In this document: piece after piece, positions 1 through 7,594 of the stretch
Layout of the letters: the number at the start of each line of letters is the position of its first letter
Position numbering within the stretch: position 1 is the stretch's first letter
Assembly: GCA_030637505.1 (NCBI GenBank)
Contig: DAOWGJ010000150.1
Coordinates: 1 to 7,614, forward strand
DNA length: 7,614 bases
From: Holophagae bacterium
Lineage (GTDB): Bacteria > Acidobacteriota > Thermoanaerobaculia > Thermoanaerobaculales > Sulfomarinibacteraceae
Direction of reading: 5' to 3'
The notes under the pieces: model-generated
The model's database searches: none
Told to the model about the DNA's origin: nothing
The model's input: the letters and a program-made list of their open reading frames with translations, nothing else
Program-made: the position numbers and the translations under genes

Positions 1-2740
1 CGATGCCGTTGTTGACGACGACACCAATTAACAGGAGAAGGCCGATGGCAGCGGGTTGATCGAAGTCCGTTCCCGTTATCCACAAGGTCCAAAAGGCGCC
101 GGCAACGGCGAAGGGCAGAGACACCATGAGACCGATCGCCTGACGAACGCTCTCGAACAGGCCGGCCATCACCGCAAAGACCAGCAGCAGCGCGAGGGCC
201 AAATCGATCAGGAAGTCCCTGGATTGATCCTGTTGGCGGCTGATCCACTCGGACATCGTCCAGTGGTAGCCGTATGGAAATTCCATCGAATCCATCGTTT
301 GCTTCACCGCCGGCAAATAGTCGGCCATCGTGCCCTCTTCATAGCGTCCTCCGACCCAGACGCTGGTCCTACGGTTGTCCCGGCGAATGCGTTCCGGGCC
401 CGGCGCCAGGCTGAATGTAGCCAGCGAAGCCAGGGGGATCTTCTCGCCGTCTGACCCCCAGACCGGCAGGTTGCGCAGCTGGGAAATGGTTTCCTCATCC
501 TGTTCGTCCAGGGTCAGGCGCATCTCCCTCTCACCGTCGGCGGTTCTGAAACGCTGCAGCCGGCGACCCCGGAAGGTCAAGGCGACGACCTCAGCGGGCT
601 GATTGAAGGCGACGCCATACCGGGCTGCCAACTCGCGATCGAGATCGATGGAGAGTTCCATCTGCCCGCTTTCGGTCGAGGCCCACGAGTCGACCAGGCC
701 GGGAATCCCGGAGATCCGCAGCTTTGCCTCCTCGGCCAGCTCCGACAGCACGCCGGTGTCCTCACCGACAATCTGAAATGCGATCCGCTTGCCGCCTCCG
801 CGCCGCCAACCCATGCCGCCCTGATCCTGCACCTCGAGCTTGAGGCCTGGAATCTCCGGAACCAGCTCCCTCAGAAGCCGCCGGGTCCCTTCCATGGCCG
901 CATCGTTGGCGAAGCCCTCCTTCATGTAGATCCGCGTCAGACTGAATCGGTCGGACCAGAAGCTGTAGATGTGCTCTGCGTTAAGTTCCTCCCGGTGCGG
1001 CAGCAGCTCAGCTTCGACCAAATTGATCACCTTCTCCTTGCGCTCCAGGCTCAGGGGTTCGGAGAATTCGTACCGGGCCTGTACGAAGACCTCGGACCGG
1101 TTGGCGTCAAAATTCTTGTCGATGTGGTTGAACGGATATACAGCCGAAGCGATGACCCCGAGTCCTACGACGACCGAGACCCACCGATGCCGCAGATTAA
1201 AGGCCAATATCCGGTCATAACGCCGCTCGATGGCCAGCATCAGTGGCGCCCGGCGCGGCGGACGAAGACGAATGAAACGGGACGTCGCCAGGGGGATCAG
1301 GGTTTGGGAGATAAAGAGCGAGGCCACCAGGGTCAGACAGACGGTGATCGCCAGCTCCCGGAGATAGATATTCATCTCGCTGGGCTTGTTGAAGACCATC
1401 GGCAAGAAGACGATCACCGAGGTGACGGTGGCGGCCATTACCGCCATGGAGACCTCGCGGGCGCCCATTCGCGCTGCCTGCGCCCGGCCCAGGCCCAGCT
1501 GTTGGTGCCGATAGATGTTCTCCATGACGACGACGGCGTTGTCCACCAGCATGCCGATACCGACAATCAGGCCCAGCAATGTCAGCGTATTCATCGTCTT
1601 GCCCATCGCCCAGATCGCCCCACAGGCAACGATCAGGGAAAAGGGAATGCAGGCCACCACGATGAAGGTCATGCTGAAACGCCTGAGAAAGACGTACAGG
1701 ACGACGCTGGCCAGGAGGGCGCCAAAGATCCCGGTGAAGAGCAGGTCGCGCAGGGTCTTTCGAATCTCCTCACCCTGGTTGAACCAGATCAGAAATTTGA
1801 CACCCTCCAACTCCGGATCGACCTGCATTGCGGCCACGCGGCGTTGAACCTCATCACAGATCTGGACGGCGTTGGCGTCGGCCTCGCCCGTGACGGTGAC
1901 ACCGACCGCAAAATTCCCGTCGAGGTGTCGGCCGTACTCCAGGGGCGGTTCTTCGTAGACGACCTCGGCGACATCGCCCAGGCGTAGGCCGTCAGCCCGA
2001 AGCGGCAGTTGAGAGATCTCCTCGATTGTCTGGAAGGCGCCGACCGTGCGAACACTGAAACGCCGTTCGGCCGAACGGATAACACCGACGCTGAGGTCGA
2101 AATTACTCGATCGCAGAATCTGGACGACCGAGCGCACGTCGACGCCGTGAGCCTCGAGATCCTGCAGGCGCAAATTGATGCGGACTTCCTTGGGGTTGAC
2201 ACCGTCAAGCCTCACGGAGGCTACACCGTTGATCCGTTCCAAAGGCCGCACGATCTTGCGTTCCAGTAGATCGTAGCTTTCGGAGAGGTCCAGATTGGAT
2301 GACAGGCGCCCTTCGAGCACCGGCGTTTCCTCATCGCGGGAGTTCCAGCTGCCGCTGATGGTGATGTCGCCGATGGTGTCCGGCAGTTCACCGCGGATCC
2401 GGTCGATGCGCTCGAGAACCTCCGCCCGTGCCAGGCTCATTTGATGGCCCCAGGCAAATTCGAGATTGATCCGGCCGTTGGACGCATCACAGTTCGACCG
2501 CATCGACGTCACGCCCTTGACCGAACCCAGGGCTTCCTCGATCGGTCGCACGATCAGGCGTTCGGTCTGTTCCGGCGTCGAGTTGGGAAAGGGCACCTGA
2601 ACGAAGAGGACCGGCTTCTCAACCTCGGGCATGAAACCGAGGGGCAGGCGAACCAGCGCCACCGAGCCCAAGACCACCAGGCTGATGATCACCGTCAATG
2701 TCATCACCGGGCGGCGAATGGCGAGTTCCGGCAGAGTCAT
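1..2740 (-). CDS. RND efflux permease, HAE-1/AcrB type, second permease of operon (3' end outside window)
   Basis: Inner-membrane proton-driven efflux permease; the C-terminus is missing because the frame runs off the left edge. I translated the minus strand from the ATG at 2740 and found 913 sense codons with no stop. TM1 lies at about residues 12-30, followed by the first periplasmic porter region, TM2-TM6 at about 334-484, TM7 at about 520-536, the second porter region, and TM8-TM10 from about 845. The TM4 motif GMLVDNAVVVMENI (396-409) keeps the aspartate equivalent to AcrB Asp407 (D400) but has N401 at the Asp408 position. TM10 reads GVVVNNGI, with N910 in place of AcrB Lys940. AcrB-like proteins of about 1020-1050 residues would leave roughly 110-130 residues beyond the edge. 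The start overlaps the stop of the preceding permease as ATGA, and a GAGG (2748-2751) sits seven bases upstream. The protein differs from its neighbour along its whole length, so this is not a recent duplication. The family call is firm; the substrate is unknown. Confidence 0.95.
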   Translation of the reverse strand, partial: MTLPELAIRRPVMTLTVIISLVVLGSVALVRLPLGFMPEVEKPVLFVQVPFPNSTPEQTERLIVRPIEEALGSVKGVTSMRSNCDASNGRINLEFAWGHQMSLARAEVLERIDRIRGELPDTIGDITISGSWNSRDEETPVLEGRLSSNLDLSESYDLLERKIVRPLERINGVASVRLDGVNPKEVRINLRLQDLEAHGVDVRSVVQILRSSNFDLSVGVIRSAERRFSVRTVGAFQTIEEISQLPLRADGLRLGDVAEVVYEEPPLEYGRHLDGNFAVGVTVTGEADANAVQICDEVQRRVAAMQVDPELEGVKFLIWFNQGEEIRKTLRDLLFTGIFGALLASVVLYVFLRRFSMTFIVVACIPFSLIVACGAIWAMGKTMNTLTLLGLIVGIGMLVDNAVVVMENIYRHQQLGLGRAQAARMGAREVSMAVMAATVTSVIVFLPMVFNKPSEMNIYLRELAITVCLTLVASLFISQTLIPLATSRFIRLRPPRRAPLMLAIERRYDRILAFNLRHRWVSVVVGLGVIASAVYPFNHIDKNFDANRSEVFVQARYEFSEPLSLERKEKVINLVEAELLPHREELNAEHIYSFWSDRFSLTRIYMKEGFANDAAMEGTRRLLRELVPEIPGLKLEVQDQGGMGWRRGGGKRIAFQIVGEDTGVLSELAEEAKLRISGIPGLVDSWASTESGQMELSIDLDRELAARYGVAFNQPAEVVALTFRGRRLQRFRTADGEREMRLTLDEQDEETISQLRNLPVWGSDGEKIPLASLATFSLAPGPERIRRDNRRTSVWVGGRYEEGTMADYLPAVKQTMDSMEFPYGYHWTMSEWISRQQDQSRDFLIDLALALLLVFAVMAGLFESVRQAIGLMVSLPFAVAGAFWTLWITGTDFDQPAAIGLLLLIGVVVNNGI

Positions 2741-5700
2741 GAGGCGACCTCGCCCACTTCAGGAGGCAGCTCGGTGAGTTCCTCGTCAAACGCCCGCACG
2801 CGCGACGGAACGACCATGTAGAGCGCCGGGATGACCACCAGGGTCAGAAGGGTGCACAGGACCAAACCGAAGGACACTGTGATAGCCAATGGCGCCCGCA
2901 ATTCGGCCCCCTCGCCTAGGGACAGGGCCATCGGTACCAGCCCCAGCACGGTCGTCAGGGTGGTCATCAGAATCGGCCGCAAGCGAAGGCGCCCGCCCTG
3001 AAGTACGGCTTGGAGTTTCTCGAGCCCGGAGCGTCGCAACTGGTTGACGGTGTCGATCAACACGATCGCGTTGTTGACGACGATACCGACCAGCATGACG
3101 ACACCGATGAAGACGATGATGCTGACCGGAGTGCTCGTCACCAACAGTCCAAAGACGACACCTATCAGGGCCAGGGGCACACTGAAGAGCACGATCAGCG
3201 GATGAACGAAGCTCTCAAAAGTAGCCGCCATCACCAGGTAGACAAGGAAGACCGCAAGGATCAGGGCGAAACGAAGGCCGTCAAACGAGACCTGCATCTC
3301 CTCGATCTGCCCGCCCAGTTCCGGGCTGACCCCGGCCGGCGGAGTCTCCGCGGCGAGTACCTGGCGGATGTCGGCGACGACCGCACCAAGGCTGCGCCCT
3401 TCGAGGTTGGCACTGATCACCGCAGCACGCTGCTGCTGGATCCGGTGGATCTCGGCAGGGCCGCGATCCTCGACGACCTCGGCCACGGTCAACAGCCGCA
3501 AGGGTCGTCCGTCGGGCCCCTCGATGACCAGATTCTTGACATCCTCAAACGTCTGCCGGAAGGGCTCTTTATTCCGGATCCGAATATCGATCTGGCGATC
3601 TTCTTCGCGGAAGCGGGTCGGCACCGCGCCCAGCACCCGGTCGCGCAAGGTTTCGGCCACGGAGCGCATGTCAAGCCCCAAGGCGACCAGCCGAGTCCGG
3701 TCGAAGATGATTTGGAACTCGGGATTGCCCTCTTCCAGCGATGAACGCAGATCGACCAGGCCGTCGATCGCACCGAGCGCCCGTTCAAGCCGGCCTGTGT
3801 AGCGAGTCAAAGCCTGCAAATCATCACTGAAAAGTACAATCTCAATCGGTGTCTTAAGGCTGAAATAGGTCGGTTTTCCGAATTTTGCCGTCAGATCCGG
3901 GATGAGCGCGAAGTGATCCCGCAGAGCAAGCGCAACGGCCTCTTCTGCCCCTTCGTCACGCCGATCCGATAAAACGACATTGAGCTGGCCATAGTGTTCC
4001 GCCTTGGTGCTCAAAGAAAGCCCACCGGACACCAGGCGACTGCCGGCCGTTGAATAGAACACCGACACGCGATCATCGTCTTTGAGAAGCTCACCCATGG
4101 CGACGACCGTCCGGTCAGTCGCCCCAACCGTCGTGCCCTCGGGCAAGGTTGCCTCGAAGAAGAATTCACCCTCTGAGATTTCGGGAATCAGTTCGGTCTC
4201 GAGGGCGCCGACTCCGACAAGCGCAACGCCAAATACCAGAGCCGCCACCATCAGAGTCAGCCATCGACGGCGCAGGGCCACCCGAAGCAGGCGGTCATAG
4301 CCTGCAGAAAGCAGACCGAGGCGAGGCCCGACTCCGGAGGTTTCGGAGGTGGCTGACGGCGGTTCGGGGTCTTGTCCCTTCTTTCGGCCACCGATCGCAC
4401 TGAGCATCGGAATCAGCGAAATGGCAACCACCAAGGAAGCTGCCAGGCTCAAGCTGACGGTCATGGCCATGTCGCCGAAGAGCTGTCCCGCAATGCCCTC
4501 GATGAAGACGATCGGCAGAAAGACCGCCACCGTCGTCAGGGTCGAGGCAATGACGGCGCCTCCGACCTCCGAGGTCCCCTCGACCGCAGCCCTGGTCAAC
4601 CCCAGGCCCTCATCCCTCTTGCGGTGAATCGCCTCGAGCACGACGATCGCGTTGTCGACCAGCATGCCGACCCCCAGGGTCAGGCCACCGAGGCTCATGA
4701 TATTGAGCGAGATATCCATCCGGTACATCGCCATGAAGGTAAAGAGCACCGACAACGGGATCGAGGTCGCGATGATGATCGTTGCGCGGGCGCTCCGGAG
4801 GAAGGCGATCAGAACCAGCACCGCCAAGAAGCCGCCGACGATCGCTGCGAATCGGACCTCACGGACCGCCTGTTCGATGAAACGGGACTGGTCGAAGAGA
4901 ATGGTCAGATTGTAGCCTTCGGGAAGCAGGTCTTCGAATTCCTCGAGTCGCTCCCGAACGGATCGCGCCGTGGCGACAATATTGGCGTCGCCCTCCTTGT
5001 AGATCGCGATCTCGATGCTTTCTGAGCCGTTGACCCGGGTAATCTCCTCCCGTTCACGGGCGCCCCACCGGATCTCCGCAACCTCTTTCAAACGGACCGC
5101 CGAACCCTGATTCCAGCTGATGACCAGATCGCCGATCTCCTCCAGGTCCTGGTACTCGTTAACTGTGCGAATCAGGTACTGGGTGTCGGCGCCCCTGAGC
5201 GAACCGCCCGGGAGATTGATGTTGGAAATGCCGACGACCTCGCGGATCCGGTTCAGGGGGATTCTCAGGGCCGCCAGCCGTTCCTGGTCGACCTCGATCT
5301 GGATCTCCTCCTCCAATCCACCCTTGATGCGGGCCGAAGCGACTCCGGGGATGGTCTCGAATGCCGGTTTGAGTTTGAGGTCGGCCAGGCGCCGCCCCTC
5401 CATCAGGTCTCCGGGACTGCCCAGGGCTATTCGGAGGATGGGATCCAGCGAGGGGTCGAAGCGCAGGACGACAGGGTCGTCCGCCTCTTCGGGCAGAATC
5501 AGGCGATCCAGTTTTTCACGGACATCCAACAGGAGCAGATCCATGTCGGCGCCCCAGGCAAATTCCAGGGTGACCTCGGACACACCAGGTCTGGACACCG
5601 AATGGATCGATCGCAGACCTCTCAGGACCCCGACAGCCTCCTCGACCGGCCGGGTGACCAGATTCTCGACCTCGGCCGGCGCGGTATCGGGAAAATCTGT

Positions 5701-5847
5701 TTGAACGGTCAATGAGGGGTAGGAGATATCAGGCAGCAGATCCAGTGACAGGCGCTGATAGCCGACGACTCCGAAGGCCGCGAACGCGATCGCTGTCATC
5801 AAGACCGCAACTCGGCGGCGTACCGCCAGGGCGACAAAGGAGCGCAT
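2737..5847 (-). CDS. RND efflux permease, HAE-1/AcrB type, complete (1036 aa)
   Basis: Proton/substrate antiporter of the inner membrane, the energised part of a tripartite efflux pump. Its 1036 residues match the usual HAE-1 length. Visible parts in order: TM1 (about 11-29) followed by the family stretch LSLDLLPDISYPSLTV (33-48), a first porter region containing FDPSLDPILRIALGS (130-144), TM2-TM6 (about 334-485), a polar cytoplasmic loop (486-510), TM7 (about 530-547), a second porter/docking region, and TM8-TM12 (about 859-1011). Proton-relay positions: D398 matches AcrB Asp407, N399 sits at Asp408, N925 at Lys940, and R955 and T962 match Arg971 and Thr978. The asparagines suggest the widespread VDN/VVNN branch rather than the AcrB branch proper. 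The ATG overlaps the adaptor stop by one base (TGATG), with GGAGG (5852-5856) just upstream. The next permease starts inside its stop codon. An efflux role is well supported; the substrate (drug, bile-like compound, lipid, other) cannot be told. Confidence 0.96.
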   Translation of the reverse strand: MRSFVALAVRRRVAVLMTAIAFAAFGVVGYQRLSLDLLPDISYPSLTVQTDFPDTAPAEVENLVTRPVEEAVGVLRGLRSIHSVSRPGVSEVTLEFAWGADMDLLLLDVREKLDRLILPEEADDPVVLRFDPSLDPILRIALGSPGDLMEGRRLADLKLKPAFETIPGVASARIKGGLEEEIQIEVDQERLAALRIPLNRIREVVGISNINLPGGSLRGADTQYLIRTVNEYQDLEEIGDLVISWNQGSAVRLKEVAEIRWGAREREEITRVNGSESIEIAIYKEGDANIVATARSVRERLEEFEDLLPEGYNLTILFDQSRFIEQAVREVRFAAIVGGFLAVLVLIAFLRSARATIIIATSIPLSVLFTFMAMYRMDISLNIMSLGGLTLGVGMLVDNAIVVLEAIHRKRDEGLGLTRAAVEGTSEVGGAVIASTLTTVAVFLPIVFIEGIAGQLFGDMAMTVSLSLAASLVVAISLIPMLSAIGGRKKGQDPEPPSATSETSGVGPRLGLLSAGYDRLLRVALRRRWLTLMVAALVFGVALVGVGALETELIPEISEGEFFFEATLPEGTTVGATDRTVVAMGELLKDDDRVSVFYSTAGSRLVSGGLSLSTKAEHYGQLNVVLSDRRDEGAEEAVALALRDHFALIPDLTAKFGKPTYFSLKTPIEIVLFSDDLQALTRYTGRLERALGAIDGLVDLRSSLEEGNPEFQIIFDRTRLVALGLDMRSVAETLRDRVLGAVPTRFREEDRQIDIRIRNKEPFRQTFEDVKNLVIEGPDGRPLRLLTVAEVVEDRGPAEIHRIQQQRAAVISANLEGRSLGAVVADIRQVLAAETPPAGVSPELGGQIEEMQVSFDGLRFALILAVFLVYLVMAATFESFVHPLIVLFSVPLALIGVVFGLLVTSTPVSIIVFIGVVMLVGIVVNNAIVLIDTVNQLRRSGLEKLQAVLQGGRLRLRPILMTTLTTVLGLVPMALSLGEGAELRAPLAITVSFGLVLCTLLTLVVIPALYMVVPSRVRAFDEELTELPPEVGEVAS

Positions 5848-7034
5848 CAGCCCTCCGACGGCGCGGTCGCGTCAGAGCCGTTTCCACCGAGGTTGAGTTT
5901 ATCCAGAATGGAGATCTTCTGGCCGTCGGCCAGCGACCTTTGCCCCTGGACGACGACGCTCTCTCCTTCACCCAAGCCGGCGATGACCTCGGTGAACCGG
6001 TCATCCTCGAACCCGATCTCAACCACCCGTCGGACCGCCGTGTCGCCGTCGGCAACATAGACAACCCGTTCCTCGTGATCCCTCAAAACGGCAATGCGCG
6101 GTACAACCAGCACGTCATCGTGGCGGTCGGTGACGATCGACACCTCCGCAAAGTCTCCCGGTCGGGTGCTCGAGGGGAAATCGGTGATCTCAACCGTTAC
6201 CTTGATCGTGCCTGAGGTCGAGTCAACCACGGGGCTGACCAGGAGGATATGGCCCTCCAGACGGTCGCCGGTCGAGTCGACGACCAGCTGAACCGGCTGG
6301 TCGGTCTGGATGTTCCGAAACTCCCGAGCCGGCACGTGTACCCGGGCCAGGAGCCGGCTGAGGTCCGCCAGGGTGAACAGAACCGTGCCGTTGGACACCG
6401 TTCGCCCCTGGTCGACAGAGCGGGCAATGACCCGTCCCTTGAAGGGCGACTGCACCCGCGTGTAGGAAAGCTCGAGAGTCGCCAATTCCCACGAGGCCTC
6501 GGCGGCCTTCATCTGAGAACGGGCGGCATCTGCATCCTCGGCGGAGACCAAACCCTGGGCCAGCATTTTTTCGCTCCGCTCGAGCTGCAGGCGCTGCTGA
6601 TGCAACTCAACCTCGGCCTGGGTCACCCGGTGACGGTATTCCGCATCCTCGATCTCGATCAGAACCTGCCCCTCGGCGACCCGATCGCCCTCCTCGGCGG
6701 CCAGCGCCTGGATGATCCCGTTGACCCGAGCCAGGACATCGGCTTCCTTGTTGGGATCAAGCGAGGCGGTCGCAGAGTAGTAGGTCGCGATATCACCCCG
6801 CCGGACCTGCTCCACCGCCACCGCGGCAGTCGGCAGTGGCGGCCTGCCTCCCGGGCCGCCCTGAGCGGCTTCCGGCCCTCCAGGACGGCGGCCTTCAGGA
6901 CGGCCATTGCGCGCCGCCGGCTCGTCCTCGGCACCCTTGCATCCAACCAGGGTCAGAGCGAGGACCAGCACCAAGCCCGTCCCTTCCGCAAAACGTCGTA
7001 TACGTTTGATCTTCGTGTTTGCCATCATCGTCAT
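5847..7034 (-). CDS. RND pump periplasmic adaptor (membrane fusion protein, AcrA/HlyD family), lipoprotein
   Basis: Periplasmic adaptor that links the RND permease to an outer-membrane channel; 395 residues, normal for the family. The N-terminus is a lipoprotein signal: basic residues, a hydrophobic run (21-30), then the lipobox LVGC with Cys32 as the predicted lipidated residue. A Pro/Gly/Arg-rich linker (about 37-68) follows. The folded part begins near 70. It has split biotinyl-lipoyl halves (about 96-130, with ARVNGIIQALAAEEGDRVAEGQ, and about 188-222, with YTRVQSPFKGRVIARSVDQG), between them a short coiled-coil hairpin rich in Gln, Glu, Leu and Ala (about 131-187), a beta-barrel (about 223-302, ending in RPGDFAEVSIV) and a membrane-proximal domain (about 303-375). 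The ATG at 7034 is preferred because GAGG (7040-7043) lies five bases upstream; in-frame ATGs at 7028 and 7025 are alternatives that would leave the lipobox unchanged. It is the first gene of the operon, and its stop overlaps the permease start. Confidence 0.95.
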   Translation of the reverse strand: MTMMANTKIKRIRRFAEGTGLVLVLALTLVGCKGAEDEPAARNGRPEGRRPGGPEAAQGGPGGRPPLPTAAVAVEQVRRGDIATYYSATASLDPNKEADVLARVNGIIQALAAEEGDRVAEGQVLIEIEDAEYRHRVTQAEVELHQQRLQLERSEKMLAQGLVSAEDADAARSQMKAAEASWELATLELSYTRVQSPFKGRVIARSVDQGRTVSNGTVLFTLADLSRLLARVHVPAREFRNIQTDQPVQLVVDSTGDRLEGHILLVSPVVDSTSGTIKVTVEITDFPSSTRPGDFAEVSIVTDRHDDVLVVPRIAVLRDHEERVVYVADGDTAVRRVVEIGFEDDRFTEVIAGLGEGESVVVQGQRSLADGQKISILDKLNLGGNGSDATAPSEG

Positions 7035-7039
7035 TCCAG

Positions 7040-7043
7040 CCTC
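7040..7043 (-). promoter_or_regulatory. Ribosome binding site of the adaptor gene
   Basis: GAGG on the minus strand, five bases before the ATG at 7034. It favours that start over the in-frame ATGs at 7028 and 7025, which would be 11 and 14 bases away. Seen in sequence; functional role inferred. Confidence 0.55.
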
Positions 7044-7362
7044 GTACCTATTTTCGGATTTTGTTGGTCTAACTCAAAATGAGCATCCCCATCAGGAAAA
7101 CCAAACGGAACGCTCCCCCATTTCCTCAACTCATACGGCACGACCCCACCTTCGTTGCAGGATCGGAGATCAATCCTTTGAAGGAGAGCGCCCTTGTGGG
7201 CCAATCGATCGCGCTTTTGAAGCATACACTGCAGATCCGAGAGGGATGAATCTTACCGCCCCAGGTACTTCCTTCAGCTGCCTTGAAACTTGAAAATGCT
7301 CAACTGTGCAATAATTAGAACTGCTGAGGCTCGCGATAAGGCTTGAATATCCGGTTCTTATT

Positions 7363-7373
7363 TTGAGACTCAA
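7363..7373. repeat. Short perfect palindrome followed by a T-run
   Basis: TTGAG-A-CTCAA, an 11-base odd palindrome, followed on the plus strand by TTC and a run of seven or more Ts (to about 7384). It could be a small operator half-site pair. As a terminator it is weak, since the arms are AT-rich and the central gap of one base cannot form a normal loop. It lies about 330 bases upstream of the adaptor start. No function is assigned. Confidence 0.3.
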
Positions 7374-7438
7374 TTCTTTTTTTGGCTCTATGAAGATGGA
7401 GGTTTCTTGAGCGGCAACAACGGGGACCATGCTCGATT

Positions 7439-7469
7439 GCGGGATTCGACCAGGATCGGACTAGCCCGC
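7439..7469. repeat. Inverted repeat GCGGG...CCCGC
   Basis: Five-base GC arms at 7439-7443 and 7465-7469 enclose 21 bases, within which CGA and TCG can pair further. This is the first of a series of inverted repeats that continues to the right edge of the window. Alone it would be unremarkable; it is listed because of the series. Confidence 0.4.
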
Positions 7470-7482
7470 GCTTCTCACCAGT

Positions 7483-7495
7483 TTTCGAAGCGAAA
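7483..7495. repeat. Short hairpin TTTCG-AAG-CGAAA
   Basis: Perfect five-base-pair stem with a three-base AAG loop. It shares the short-stem, purine-triloop design of the three hairpins at 7549-7594 and lies about 50 bases from them, which suggests that they belong to one element. Confidence 0.4.
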
Positions 7496-7548
7496 GGCGC
7501 AGAACGCAATGAAAATCGGTGATCTCGCAAGATTGGGACATCGCGCAC

Positions 7549-7594
7549 CGCCCGAAGGGCGATCACGGTGAAACCGTGGACCCGCAAAGCGGGT
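7549..7594. repeat. Three back-to-back perfect hairpins with GAA/GAA/AAA loops
   Basis: Hairpin A: CGCCC-GAA-GGGCG (7549-7561). Hairpin B: CACGGT-GAA-ACCGTG (7564-7578). Hairpin C: ACCCGC-AAA-GCGGGT (7580-7594). Every stem is fully Watson-Crick and every loop is three purines, with only two bases and one base between them. In addition, CCGCCC (7548-7553) is complementary to GGGCGG (7600-7605), and CGC (7544-7546) to GCG (7609-7611), so an outer stem could enclose hairpins B and C while replacing hairpin A. This may be a structured RNA, a mobile-element end or a dispersed intergenic repeat. The sequence alone does not decide which, and the element may continue past the right edge. Confidence 0.6.

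Noticed and set aside
971..1987. Long plus-strand open frame of 338 codons opposite the second permease
   Set aside because: It lies antisense to a continuous, motif-bearing RND permease frame, is rich in His, Gln, Asp and Arg with no domain, and is typical of the shadow frames of a GC-rich gene.
1..2740. Suspicion that the second permease is a frameshifted pseudogene because no complete frame closes here
   Set aside because: Codon-by-codon translation from 2740 to 2 gave 913 uninterrupted sense codons with all expected membrane segments up to TM10; it is simply cut by the window edge.
3010..3744. Plus-strand open frame of 244 codons (and similar ones at 4372-5025 and 6249-7082)
   Set aside because: These are antisense shadows of the first permease and the adaptor; their composition is biased and they have no recognisable protein features.
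7049..7077. Possible promoter for the operon: TTGAGT (7072-7077), 17 bases, then AAAATA (7049-7054) on the minus strand
   Set aside because: The spacing is ideal but the -10 is a poor match, and the implied transcript start near 7042 would fall inside the ribosome binding site.
7290..7316. Plus-strand promoter-like TTGAAA followed at 16 bases by TAATTA
   Set aside because: The -10 match is poor, the region is generally AT-rich, and no plus-strand gene follows within the window.
7511..7573. Short plus-strand frame starting MKIGDLARLG, reminiscent of the start of a MerR-family regulator
   Set aside because: It stops after 20 codons inside the hairpin cluster, has no following helix-turn-helix sequence, and the resemblance is to a few residues only.
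7315..7587. Minus-strand open frame of 90 codons, and overlapping frames at 7170-7430 and 7031-7225
   Set aside because: They have no convincing ribosome site and Arg/Ser-rich peptides without domain features, and the first runs through the inverted repeats. They are probably chance frames.
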